DNA of 64,000 nucleotides. It comes from JAUHXS01 sp965213575. Its GTDB lineage: Bacteria; Bacteroidota; Bacteroidia; Chitinophagales; JAUHXS01. The notes beneath the pieces are model-generated. The model had not been told where the DNA came from, ran no database searches, and saw only the letters and a program-made list of their open reading frames with translations. Each line of letters begins with the position of its first letter. Within the stretch, counting starts at the first letter, position 1. Location of the stretch: assembly GCA_965213575.1 (NCBI GenBank), contig CBDBZN010000016.1:143425-207424 (forward strand), read 5' to 3'. The position numbers and the translations under genes are program-made. Below are positions 1-7,902 of this stretch, in pieces.

Positions 1-170
1 AATTTTTTGATCGCTTCAAAATCTTCTATTTCAATAGCTATGTTTTCTCCGCAATTTTGTGTGCCCGCATTACCGGGTGCTATGTATAATTGACTGCATT
101 TTGGGCTTTGTGCAATTTTCCATGCAAATGCGTGCTCTCTTCCTCCTGATCCTAATATTAGTATATTCAT
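1..170 (-). CDS. purD: Phosphoribosylamine-glycine ligase, N-terminal part (runs off the window)
   Basis: The reverse strand from the ATG at 170 reads MNILILGSGGREHAFAW, followed by SPKCSQLYIAPGNAGTQ, the characteristic start of PurD (GAR synthetase). PurD ligates glycine to phosphoribosylamine in an ATP-grasp reaction of purine synthesis. The GSGGREHA loop and the PGNAGT motif are both diagnostic of the N-terminal domain. Only about 56 codons are present, and the ATP-grasp core lies outside the window. The next gene, thiD, has the same orientation and is separated by about 200 bp containing a large palindrome, so co-transcription is uncertain. Confidence 0.9.
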   Translation of the reverse strand, partial: MNILILGSGGREHAFAWKIAQSPKCSQLYIAPGNAGTQNCGENIAIEIEDFEAIKK

Positions 171-246
171 ATTTATCTCACAAAATAAATAAAATAAAGA
201 GGCCTTAGCAAAAAGATATGTGATTAAATCATTTTAAACTTCTTAC

Positions 247-285
247 ATCACCCCTTCAAGGGTTTCAAACCCTTGAAGGGGTGAT
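247..285. repeat. Perfect REP-like palindrome, 19-bp arms (family 2)
   Basis: Arms 247-265 and 267-285 are exact reverse complements around a single C at 266. The centre reads AGGGTTTCAAACCCT. It sits in the purD-thiD spacer. Its architecture (CCTT-N2-AGG-TTT-N-AAA-CCT-N2-AAGG) resembles the palindrome at 37725-37757. It has no T tract, so it looks like a repetitive extragenic palindrome rather than an intrinsic terminator, although a 3' mRNA-stabilising role is possible. Confidence 0.8.
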
Positions 286-374
286 CGAAAGTGTTTAGTG
301 AGCGGGTGACTCCGTAATTACTTAAAAAAATCTTACTCAAATCCAATGCCTTCGATTAAGAAGTCACCTGTTCA

Positions 375-1175
375 CTATCTCCATCCCCAATGCTTCAACG
401 GCCCATTACCTTTTCCTAGTTCGTAATCAGCTCCTCGAATAATTGCTTGCTGTACGTTATCGATACCATTTTTTACTGCTTTTTTTATATCAAATCCTTT
501 GGCTAAAAAGGCGGCTATAGCTGAAGAAAGTGTGCAGCCGGTTCCGTGCGTGTTTTTAGTGTAAATTTTAGGCTTAGTATGTTCAATGATCTTTTGATTA
601 TTCAAATAAAGATAGTCAGTAAGTTGCTCCCCACTACCATGGCCTCCTTTAATTAAAACATGTTTACTGCCAAGGTTGGCTAGCCTATCTAGCACTTCTT
701 TCATATTGTCTGCAGCAATATCTTTCATACCGGATAAGGCTTCAGCTTCCGGTAAATTAGGTGTAATGAGTGTAGCAATAGGAATGAGTCGTTCTTTTAA
801 AGCACTAATGGCATCATTTTGCAAGAGTTGGCTCCCACTGGTGGAGATCATAACGGGGTCGAGTATAATATTTTTGGCATTATATTTTAGTAATCTTTCT
901 GCTACCACTTCGATGATTGACGCACTATATAACATGCCAATTTTTACGGCATCTACTGTTACATCTTCATAAATAGCATTGATCTGTTTTCCGACAAATT
1001 CTGCATCCACACCCATAATGTCATTCACGCCAAGTGTATTTTGTGCAGTCAAAGCGGTGATTACACATACCCCATAGCAATCCATTGCTGCAAAAGTTTT
1101 TAAATCTGCTTGTATGCCCGCTCCCCCGATAGAATCAGATCCGGCAATCGTTAATACAGTATGGTATTTTTTCAA
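375..1175 (-). CDS. thiD: Hydroxymethylpyrimidine/phosphomethylpyrimidine kinase
   Basis: The 266-residue protein has the ribokinase-like HMP(-P) kinase features: TIAGSDSIGGAGIQADLKTF near the N-terminus, VLIKGGHGSG around residue 175, and NTHGTGCTLSSAIAAFLAKG around 208-227 with the anion-hole GTGC. ThiD phosphorylates HMP and HMP-P to make the pyrimidine half of thiamine. It is transcribed away from the thiS operon, so the TPP riboswitch in the 205-bp spacer does not lie in its leader. Length is normal. The ATG at 1175 gives the standard ThiD start. Confidence 0.95.
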   Translation of the reverse strand: MKKYHTVLTIAGSDSIGGAGIQADLKTFAAMDCYGVCVITALTAQNTLGVNDIMGVDAEFVGKQINAIYEDVTVDAVKIGMLYSASIIEVVAERLLKYNAKNIILDPVMISTSGSQLLQNDAISALKERLIPIATLITPNLPEAEALSGMKDIAADNMKEVLDRLANLGSKHVLIKGGHGSGEQLTDYLYLNNQKIIEHTKPKIYTKNTHGTGCTLSSAIAAFLAKGFDIKKAVKNGIDNVQQAIIRGADYELGKGNGPLKHWGWR

Positions 1176-1226
1176 GAATATGCAATTAAGTTATTAAAAA
1201 TAACATCTTTTAATTAATTTTAATAA

Positions 1227-1319
1227 GTCTTTAGGGGTGTCTTATCCGCTAGTCGGCGGACGGGACTGAGATGATACCCTCCGAACCTGTTTAGTTGACA
1301 CTAACGAAGGGAAAAGACA
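1227..1319 (+). promoter_or_regulatory. TPP (THI-box) riboswitch ahead of thiS
   Basis: The leader contains the conserved THI-box blocks in order: AGGGGTGTC at the 5' side, CTGAGAT (1266-1272), ACCCTCCGAACCTG (about 1276-1289), and CGAAGGGAAAAGAC at the 3' side. A closing P1 helix can form between GTCTTT (1227-1232) and AAAGAC (1314-1319). It is on the plus strand about 60 nt before the thiS ATG. It is expected to repress the downstream thi operon when thiamine pyrophosphate is bound. I could not model whether the expression platform acts on transcription or translation. Confidence 0.93.
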
Positions 1320-1380
1320 GGAGCACTCATCTCTTTATCCTTCAGGCTATTATTATCATCATTAATTTATCTCATATATT

Positions 1381-1590
1381 ATGAGTAACATAGAAATATT
1401 TGTTAATAGCGAAAATCGACAAATAGATGCGAATACTAAACTTGCAGAATTGATGGATCAATTGCAAATCAATACACAGGGAATTGCAGTGGCACTGAAC
1501 AATGCAGTTATTCCTAAAAACGATTGGCAACAATATCCTATCAAAGAAAAAGATAATATCATCATCATTAAAGCGACACAAGGCGGTTAA
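1381..1590 (+). CDS. thiS: Thiamine sulfur carrier protein ThiS
   Basis: A 69-residue ubiquitin-fold protein ending in ATQGG. The terminal Gly-Gly is adenylated by ThiF and thiocarboxylated to supply sulfur to ThiG. It is the first gene of the TPP-riboswitch operon and is followed six bases later by thiC. Length and C-terminus are standard for the family. The complementary strand also has an open frame of similar length, which is a shadow. Confidence 0.93.
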   Translation: MSNIEIFVNSENRQIDANTKLAELMDQLQINTQGIAVALNNAVIPKNDWQQYPIKEKDNIIIIKATQGG

Positions 1591-1596
1591 AATATA

Positions 1597-3468
1597 ATGC
1601 CCATGAAAACGGAAAAATTACCTGCGGAAAAGACGATTACCAGAACGCCTTTGCCTAACTCTAAAAAAGTTTACGTTCCCGGCACTATCCACGATATTGA
1701 AGTGCCAATGAGGGAAATATCCTTGAGTGATTCGCCCACGCCAATGGATGGAGGCCAGCCTACTAAAAATGCTCCGGTGACTGTTTACGACACCAGTGGC
1801 CCTTACACAGACTTATCAGTAGATATTGATGTGGTCAAAGGACTTAAGCCGCTACGGGAAGAGTGGATCAAAAATAGAGGTGATGTGGAACAATTAGCTG
1901 ATATTACGTCTGACTATGGTAAAGAACGATTGTATAATAGCGATTTAGACTATTTAAGGTTTGAACATATTAGAAAACCTTTGCGAGCAAAAAAAGGTTA
2001 TAATGTATCTCAAATGCATTATGCTAGGAAAGGCATCATTACTCCGGAAATGGAATTTATAGCTATCCGTGAAAATCAACGGATACAAGAGGTAAAAGAT
2101 TTAGGCGTACAGCATCCGGGAGAAAGTTTTGGAGCAAATATTCCTAAAACACACATAACACCTGAATTTGTAAGAGATGAAGTAGCAGCGGGTAGAGCGA
2201 TCATTCCGAATAACATTAATCATCCTGAAAGTGAGCCCATGATCATTGGCCGTAATTTTTTAGTGAAAATTAATGCAAATATTGGTAATTCTGCAGTGAC
2301 CTCGAGTATAGAAGAAGAGGTTGAGAAAGCCGTATGGGCGTGCCGATGGGGAGCGGATACGATTATGGATCTATCTACCGGAAAAAATATTCATGAGACT
2401 CGAGAGTGGATCATTCGTAATTCTCCCGTTCCGGTGGGTACGGTACCAATTTACCAAGCATTAGAAAAAGTAAATGGCAAAGCAGAAGATTTAACGTGGG
2501 AAATATTTAAAGATACGTTGATTGAACAAGCAGAGCAGGGAGTTGATTATTTTACTATTCACGCGGGAGTGTTATTAAGATATATCCCGATGACTGCAAA
2601 AAGATTAACAGGTATTGTTTCTCGAGGTGGTTCTATCATGGCAAAATGGTGCTTATCTCATCATAAAGAAAGTTTTTTATATACTCATTTTGAAGAAATC
2701 TGTGAGATTATGAAAGCATACGATGTAGCATTTTCTTTGGGAGATGGATTGCGTCCGGGTTCGTTAGCAGATGCAAATGATGAAGCACAGTTTGCAGAGT
2801 TACAAACGTTAGGAGAACTGACTAAAATCGCTTGGAAACATGATGTTCAGGTGATGATTGAAGGGCCGGGACATGTGCCTATGCAAATGATCAAAGAAAA
2901 TATGGACAAGCAGTTGCAAGATTGCTACGAGGCTCCTTTCTATACTTTGGGGCCTTTAACAACAGACATTGCACCTGGCTATGATCACATCACTTCTGCC
3001 ATTGGTGCAGCTCAAATTGGGTGGTACGGTACGGCGATGCTGTGTTATGTAACACCAAAAGAGCATTTAGGCTTACCGGATAAAAAAGATGTGAAAGATG
3101 GCGTAATTACCTATAAAATAGCTGCTCACGCTGCCGATTTAGCTAAAGGCCATCCGGGTGCTTATTACAGAGATAATGCACTTAGCAAGGCTCGTTTTGA
3201 ATTTAGGTGGAATGATCAATTTAATTTATCGCTTGATCCGGATACTGCAAGAGCATTCCATGATGAAACATTGCCGTCTGACAATGCTAAAGTGGCTCAT
3301 TTTTGCTCTATGTGCGGCCCTCATTTCTGCTCCATGAAAATCACACAGGATGTAAGAGCCTATGCGAAAGAGAAAGGTTTGGAAGATGAACGGGCATTAA
3401 AAAAAGGCATGGAGGAAAAATCGAAAGAATTTGCGGAAGCAGGGGGAGATATCTACGTAAAACAATAA
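1597..3468 (+). CDS. thiC: Phosphomethylpyrimidine synthase ThiC
   Basis: A 623-residue radical SAM enzyme converting aminoimidazole ribotide to HMP-P. The C-terminal cluster-binding motif CSMCGPHFC (C570, C573, C578) has the ThiC spacing CxxCxxxxC. Other family signatures are MEFIAIREN, NINHPESEPMIIGR, MDLSTGKNIHETREWI and MIEGPGHVPM. The family-typical N-terminal domain is present, so it is full length. It sits between thiS and thiE with gaps of 6 and 2 nt, indicating one transcript under the TPP riboswitch. Confidence 0.97.
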   Translation: MPMKTEKLPAEKTITRTPLPNSKKVYVPGTIHDIEVPMREISLSDSPTPMDGGQPTKNAPVTVYDTSGPYTDLSVDIDVVKGLKPLREEWIKNRGDVEQLADITSDYGKERLYNSDLDYLRFEHIRKPLRAKKGYNVSQMHYARKGIITPEMEFIAIRENQRIQEVKDLGVQHPGESFGANIPKTHITPEFVRDEVAAGRAIIPNNINHPESEPMIIGRNFLVKINANIGNSAVTSSIEEEVEKAVWACRWGADTIMDLSTGKNIHETREWIIRNSPVPVGTVPIYQALEKVNGKAEDLTWEIFKDTLIEQAEQGVDYFTIHAGVLLRYIPMTAKRLTGIVSRGGSIMAKWCLSHHKESFLYTHFEEICEIMKAYDVAFSLGDGLRPGSLADANDEAQFAELQTLGELTKIAWKHDVQVMIEGPGHVPMQMIKENMDKQLQDCYEAPFYTLGPLTTDIAPGYDHITSAIGAAQIGWYGTAMLCYVTPKEHLGLPDKKDVKDGVITYKIAAHAADLAKGHPGAYYRDNALSKARFEFRWNDQFNLSLDPDTARAFHDETLPSDNAKVAHFCSMCGPHFCSMKITQDVRAYAKEKGLEDERALKKGMEEKSKEFAEAGGDIYVKQ

Positions 3469-3470
3469 AA

Positions 3471-4145
3471 GTGAAGCCTAAAAACATTTCCAAACTTCAG
3501 TATATCACTCAAGATCTTGAGGAAATCAGTCATGTAAATCTTGTTGAAGATGCTTGTAAAATTGGAGTTGATTGGATTCAGCTCCGCTTAAAAAATCACA
3601 CTAAAGAAGAGGTGAGTGATATCGCTCAACAAGTAAATGTAATTTGTAAGCATTTTGGTGCCAAGCTGATTATAAATGATCAAGTAGATGTAGCAATGGC
3701 TGTGGGTGCTCAAGGTGTTCATTTAGGTAAACAAGACATGCCGGTATCAGAGGCAAGAAAAATTTTGGGTGAAAATTACATTATAGGTGGTACTGCCAAC
3801 ACTTTTGAAGATATATTAATCCTCGCCAAGCAAGGTGTTGATTATATTGGTTTAGGGCCTTACAAGCACACGTTTACTAAAACTAATTTAAGTCCCGTAT
3901 TAGGAGTACAGGCCTATAAAGACATTCTTAAAAAATGTTATGAAGCTAATATAAATATTCCCGTTGTCGCGGTAGGAGGGATTAAATTAGAGGATATGCC
4001 TATATTAATAAAGTCTGGAGTGCATGGCATTGCAGTTGCTTCTTGCATCGGTAAAGCTGAAAACAAAGGAAAAACGGTGAATGCCATTCAACGAATATTA
4101 TCTAATCCTGTTAAAGACCAGCATGCAACTATTATCCATAGCTGA
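3471..4145 (+). CDS. thiE: Thiamine-phosphate synthase
   Basis: A 224-residue TIM-barrel enzyme joining HMP-PP and HET-P. Recognisable segments are GVDWIQLRLKNHTKEE, KLIINDQVDVA, GVHLGKQDMP, the glycine-rich IIGGTANTFEDI and YIGLGPYKHTFTK. The start is a GTG two bases after the thiC stop. The 3' end overlaps the thiG start. A second, more divergent ThiE/TenI homologue lies at the end of the cluster (7197-7850, opposite strand), so this copy is probably the bona fide synthase. Confidence 0.94.
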   Translation: MKPKNISKLQYITQDLEEISHVNLVEDACKIGVDWIQLRLKNHTKEEVSDIAQQVNVICKHFGAKLIINDQVDVAMAVGAQGVHLGKQDMPVSEARKILGENYIIGGTANTFEDILILAKQGVDYIGLGPYKHTFTKTNLSPVLGVQAYKDILKKCYEANINIPVVAVGGIKLEDMPILIKSGVHGIAVASCIGKAENKGKTVNAIQRILSNPVKDQHATIIHS

Positions 4146-4890
4146 TAAAACATTTACTTCTCGGCTATTTGTCGGGACAGGAAAATTCAGCTCCGGTCAA
4201 CTGATGGAAGAGGCTATTCTTGCATCAAGATCTGAATTAGTCACGATGGCATTAAAACGGGTAGATTTAAAAAATGACCGAGATAATATTTTGTCTCATC
4301 TCAAATCACCAACTATTAATTTACTACCAAATACTTCAGGAGCAAAAAATGCTAAAGAAGCTGTTTTGGCTGCTCAGCTAGCTAGAGAGGCTTTAGAAAC
4401 TAATTGGCTAAAGTTAGAAATTCATCCCGATCCTAAATATTTAATGCCCGATCCCATAGAGACTTTAAAAGCAACAGAAGAACTGGCTAAATTAGGATTT
4501 GTTGTGTTACCATACATTCATGCAGATCCGGTTCTGTGTAAACGTTTGGAAGAAGCAGGTACAGCTGCAGTCATGCCTTTAGGATCTCCAATCGGCAGCA
4601 ATAAAGGCATCAAAACAATTGATTTTATAGAAATTATTATAGAGCAAAGTAAAGTACCTGTAGTGATAGATGCGGGTATAGGAGCTCCGTCTGATGCAGC
4701 AAAAGCGATGGAGATAGGTGCGGATGCGGTGTTAGTGAATACTGCAATTGCTGTTTCACAAAATCCTGTTGCAATGGGAAAAGCCTTTAAAATGGCTGTT
4801 GAAGCAGGACGTATGGCTTTTGAATCAAAGTTGGGAAGACAATCGCTTAAAGCAGAAGCGAGCAGCCCGTTGACAAATTTTCTTTCGTAA
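4123..4890 (+). CDS. thiG: Thiazole synthase ThiG
   Basis: ThiG assembles the thiazole phosphate from deoxyxylulose-5-phosphate, dehydroglycine and ThiS thiocarboxylate. The protein reads MQLLSIADKTFTSRLFVGTG, the classic ThiG start, and continues with TSGAKNAKEAVLAAQLAREA, the Schiff-base lysine region LKLEIHPDPKYLMPD, and VPVVIDAGIGAPSDAAKAME. I chose the ATG at 4123 (255 residues) over the in-frame ATG at 4081, because the extra 14 residues do not belong to the family. With this start it overlaps thiE by 23 nt. Confidence 0.95.
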   Translation: MQLLSIADKTFTSRLFVGTGKFSSGQLMEEAILASRSELVTMALKRVDLKNDRDNILSHLKSPTINLLPNTSGAKNAKEAVLAAQLAREALETNWLKLEIHPDPKYLMPDPIETLKATEELAKLGFVVLPYIHADPVLCKRLEEAGTAAVMPLGSPIGSNKGIKTIDFIEIIIEQSKVPVVIDAGIGAPSDAAKAMEIGADAVLVNTAIAVSQNPVAMGKAFKMAVEAGRMAFESKLGRQSLKAEASSPLTNFLS

Positions 4891-4966
4891 TAAGGTGAAG
4901 CTGTATAAGAAACTCAAATTATTAGAAGCATGTTATATAATTTAAGAATCTCACAAAGCAAATAAT

Positions 4967-6115
4967 ATGGAGCAAAACACCTTCAACCTTAAACCTTCTA
5001 CCCAAAACATGTTTAAAGAAGTTTTTGCCCAATACAACTGGAAGCAAATAACAGAGGATATTTACTCAAAAACTGCAGAAGATGTTTTATCTGCATTATC
5101 TAAACCAAAAAGAAACTTAGAAGATTTTAAAGCGCTCATCTCCCCGGCTGCAGCTCCTCATTTAGAGCAAATGGCTCAGCTTAGTCATCAACTTACGCAG
5201 AAACGATTTGGAAAAACCATTCAAATGTATATTCCGTTATACTTGTCTAACGAATGTCAAAACATTTGCACTTATTGTGGTTTTAGTTTAGATAACAAGC
5301 TTAAAAGAAAAACATTAACTGATGAAGAAATCATTAAAGAAGCAAAGATCATAAAATCGTATGGCTATGATCATATTTTACTCGTTACCGGAGAAGCGAA
5401 CAAAACAGTTGGGGTAGATTATATAGCAAATGCTATTGAATTATTGCGTCCATATTTTGCCCATATTTCTATGGAAGTCCAACCGCTGGATCAAGCAGAT
5501 TATGAAAAACTTATTGCGGTTGGGTTAAATACTGTGCTTGTTTATCAAGAAACCTATCACGAAGCGAATTACAAGATTTATCATCCTAAAGGGAAAAAAT
5601 CAAACTTTCATTATCGACTAGATACTCCTGATCGGTTAGGAAAGGCTAAGATTCAAAAGATTGGTTTGGGATGTTTAATTGGCTTAGAAGATTGGCGAAC
5701 CGATTCTTTTTTTACTGCTCTCCATTTGGATTATCTCGAAAAGACTTATTGGCAAACAAAATATAGTATTTCATTCCCGAGGCTAAGGCCTTTTTCGGGT
5801 GGCTTTACTCCTAAAGTCAATATGTCGGATAAGGAGTTGGTACAACTTATCTGTGCGTACCGCATATTTAATGAGGAGATTGAATTATCTATGTCTACTC
5901 GTGAGCATAAGCAGTTTAGAGACAACATCATTAAATTAGGTATTACTTCTATCAGTGCAGGTTCTAAAACTGATCCCGGAGGTTATGCTGATGAAGAGGA
6001 TAATTTAGAACAGTTTGAGATATCAGATAATCGTAGTCCTGAAGTCATGGCGAAAGTTATTAAAAATCAAGGCTATGAAGTAGTTTGGAAGGATTGGGAA
6101 TTAGCTTATGATTAG
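4967..6115 (+). CDS. thiH: 2-iminoacetate synthase ThiH (radical SAM)
   Basis: A 382-residue radical SAM enzyme that cleaves tyrosine to dehydroglycine for thiazole formation. The cluster motif CQNICTYC gives C97, C101 and C104. It is followed by ILLVTGEANKTVGVDYI and ends with the family-typical QFEISDNRSPEVMAKVI and GYEVVWKDWE. No ThiO (glycine oxidase) is seen in the cluster, so the anaerobic-type ThiH route supplies dehydroglycine. It lies 76 nt after thiG and directly abuts the next gene. Confidence 0.95.
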   Translation: MEQNTFNLKPSTQNMFKEVFAQYNWKQITEDIYSKTAEDVLSALSKPKRNLEDFKALISPAAAPHLEQMAQLSHQLTQKRFGKTIQMYIPLYLSNECQNICTYCGFSLDNKLKRKTLTDEEIIKEAKIIKSYGYDHILLVTGEANKTVGVDYIANAIELLRPYFAHISMEVQPLDQADYEKLIAVGLNTVLVYQETYHEANYKIYHPKGKKSNFHYRLDTPDRLGKAKIQKIGLGCLIGLEDWRTDSFFTALHLDYLEKTYWQTKYSISFPRLRPFSGGFTPKVNMSDKELVQLICAYRIFNEEIELSMSTREHKQFRDNIIKLGITSISAGSKTDPGGYADEEDNLEQFEISDNRSPEVMAKVIKNQGYEVVWKDWELAYD

Positions 6116-7213
6116 ATGTTTAGCAGCGTAGAATTAAAAAGATATACACGCCACCTTACCTTATCTGAGATTGGAATAACCGGGCAAGAAAAACTAAAAA
6201 AAGCGAGTGTCTTAATAATTGGCGCAGGAGGCTTAGGATGTCCTGCGTTACAATATTTGGTGGCTGCAGGAGTAGGGCATATAGGTATTATTGATGACGA
6301 TCTTGTAGAAGAAAGTAATTTGCAGCGGCAAATACTTTACTCCACTTCTGATGTAGGTAAATATAAAGTGGAGGCAGCTCAACAAAAGCTAGCTCAGCAA
6401 AATCCTCACATCAAGATCACTGCTCTGAATGCTAGATTAAAAAAAGTAAATGTGCTTTCTATAATTAAAGATTACGATGTAATTGTAGATGGATCTGATA
6501 ACTTTTCCACTCGATATTTAGTAAATGATGCTTGTGTGATGGTGGGTAAACCATTAGTATTTGGAGCCATTTTTAAGTTTGAAGGGCAGGTGAGTGTATT
6601 TAATTATCAAGGTAGTGCAACTTATCGTTGCCTTTATCCTGAGCCACCATCACAAGATGAAGTTCCTAATTGCTCTGAAATAGGCGTGCTGGGAGTATTA
6701 CCCGGTATAGTAGGATGTTTGCAGGCTAATGAAGCCTTAAAAATAATTTTAGGAATCGGAGAGGTGCTAAGCAATAAGTTATTAATATTTAATAGTTTAA
6801 CGATGAATTTCCAGACGTTTTCGATCAAGCCGAATTTAAAAAATTTAGCAAGAAATAAGTTAGAAGATGATTATGAAGAAGTATGTGCTTTGCCTATCAA
6901 AGAGATTACAGTAGCAGATCTCAAATCAAAAATTGAGAATAAGGAAAAGCTTCAAATTATAGATGTAAGAGAAGAAGATGAATATGAAATATGCAATTTA
7001 GGTGGTACATTGATTCCTTTATCGACAATTAAAAATAACCTTCATTTAATCAAGCAAGACTACCCGGTAGTTTTTCATTGTCACCATGGAAGTAGAAGCA
7101 AGCAAGCTATTGAAATGCTTAATGCTGAAGTAGATGGCCGCAATTTTTACAATTTAAAAGGTGGTATTCATCAATGGGCTTTGCAAATTGATACAACTAT
7201 GCCGACTTACTAG
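6116..7213 (+). CDS. thiF: ThiF/MoeB-type adenylyltransferase with C-terminal rhodanese domain
   Basis: A 365-residue E1-like enzyme that activates the ThiS C-terminus. The N-terminal half has the nucleotide-binding VLIIGAGGLGCPALQYL (about residues 33-49), LVEESNLQRQIL, and EVPNCSEIGVLGVLPG with the adduct-forming-type C186. The C-terminal ~95 residues form a rhodanese domain (IIDVREEDEYEICNLGG; active-site loop FHCHHGSRSKQ, C322). The usual structural zinc CxxC pairs are missing: only C172 remains in YRCLYP. The start codon directly follows the thiH stop. The operon context favours ThiS as partner, but MoaD is also possible. Confidence 0.88.
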   Translation: MFSSVELKRYTRHLTLSEIGITGQEKLKKASVLIIGAGGLGCPALQYLVAAGVGHIGIIDDDLVEESNLQRQILYSTSDVGKYKVEAAQQKLAQQNPHIKITALNARLKKVNVLSIIKDYDVIVDGSDNFSTRYLVNDACVMVGKPLVFGAIFKFEGQVSVFNYQGSATYRCLYPEPPSQDEVPNCSEIGVLGVLPGIVGCLQANEALKIILGIGEVLSNKLLIFNSLTMNFQTFSIKPNLKNLARNKLEDDYEEVCALPIKEITVADLKSKIENKEKLQIIDVREEDEYEICNLGGTLIPLSTIKNNLHLIKQDYPVVFHCHHGSRSKQAIEMLNAEVDGRNFYNLKGGIHQWALQIDTTMPTY

Positions 7214-7850
7214 CAACTTTTAAATGAGATTGTTTACCTAAAATGTGATTTTTTATATCAATAAAAGCAGTCACAGGGTCCGGGCTTCTCCAGATGCTTC
7301 CCAATAACGCAACTCCCTTGAAGCCCATTTTCTGAGTAATGGTTATTTTATCTAAGTCAATACCCCCTAAGGCTATTACGTTATGATCATACTGTGTTAG
7401 TTTATCTTGAATTTCTATCTCTGAAAATTTTGACTTGTAGTTTTCTTTGGAAATACTTTTGAAGATAGGACTTAAAAAAACGTACTCATATTTGTTAGAT
7501 TTCTTAATAGCTTCTTTCAGAGTGTGAGATGACATACTAACATGTAGCGATTTTCTTCTTCTTACTTTTAGCCAAAGTATCTTAAACCATGTTTTAACAG
7601 GCTTTTTTTTATATTTTCTAGTGAGGTGAATGCCTTTAAAATTATAATGTAAGCATAAATTATAGTGGGAATGTAAAATGATGCGGTCATGGTACTTTTC
7701 AGGAATTTCAGCAATAAACTCTTCTAATAAATATCGAGGGAAATTGGGCTTTCTTAGATGAAAATATTGCAAACCCTGCTCAAAGAGCTGGGTAATGTAG
7801 TACTGTTCATTCTTAATATTATCCGGATTGGATATGACAACTATTTTCAC
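7197..7850 (-). CDS. ThiE/TenI-like thiamine phosphate synthase family protein
   Basis: A 217-residue TIM-barrel-like protein related to ThiE and TenI: VVISNPDNIKNEQYYI, QYFHLRKPNFPR, RIILHSHYNLCLHYNFKGIH, YVFLSPIFKSISKE and NVIALGGIDLDKI. Compared with the operon thiE it lacks the clear DxxD-type metal site and the GGTANT loop, so TenI-like aminase/isomerase or salvage activity is as likely as synthase activity. It is convergent with thiF and overlaps its 3' end by 17 nt. The middle (about residues 75-100) is unusually lysine/arginine-rich (KKKPVK, KVRRRK). Confidence 0.75.
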   Translation of the reverse strand: MKIVVISNPDNIKNEQYYITQLFEQGLQYFHLRKPNFPRYLLEEFIAEIPEKYHDRIILHSHYNLCLHYNFKGIHLTRKYKKKPVKTWFKILWLKVRRRKSLHVSMSSHTLKEAIKKSNKYEYVFLSPIFKSISKENYKSKFSEIEIQDKLTQYDHNVIALGGIDLDKITITQKMGFKGVALLGSIWRSPDPVTAFIDIKNHILGKQSHLKVASKSA

Positions 7851-7902
7851 AATAAATCAATATAAAACATAAAGGTAAGCTTAACTTAACAATTAAGCAA
7901 AC

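Noticed and set aside
4081..4122. Longer thiG start at 4081
   Set aside because: The extra 14 residues lie in thiE and do not match the ThiG family start, which begins at 4123.
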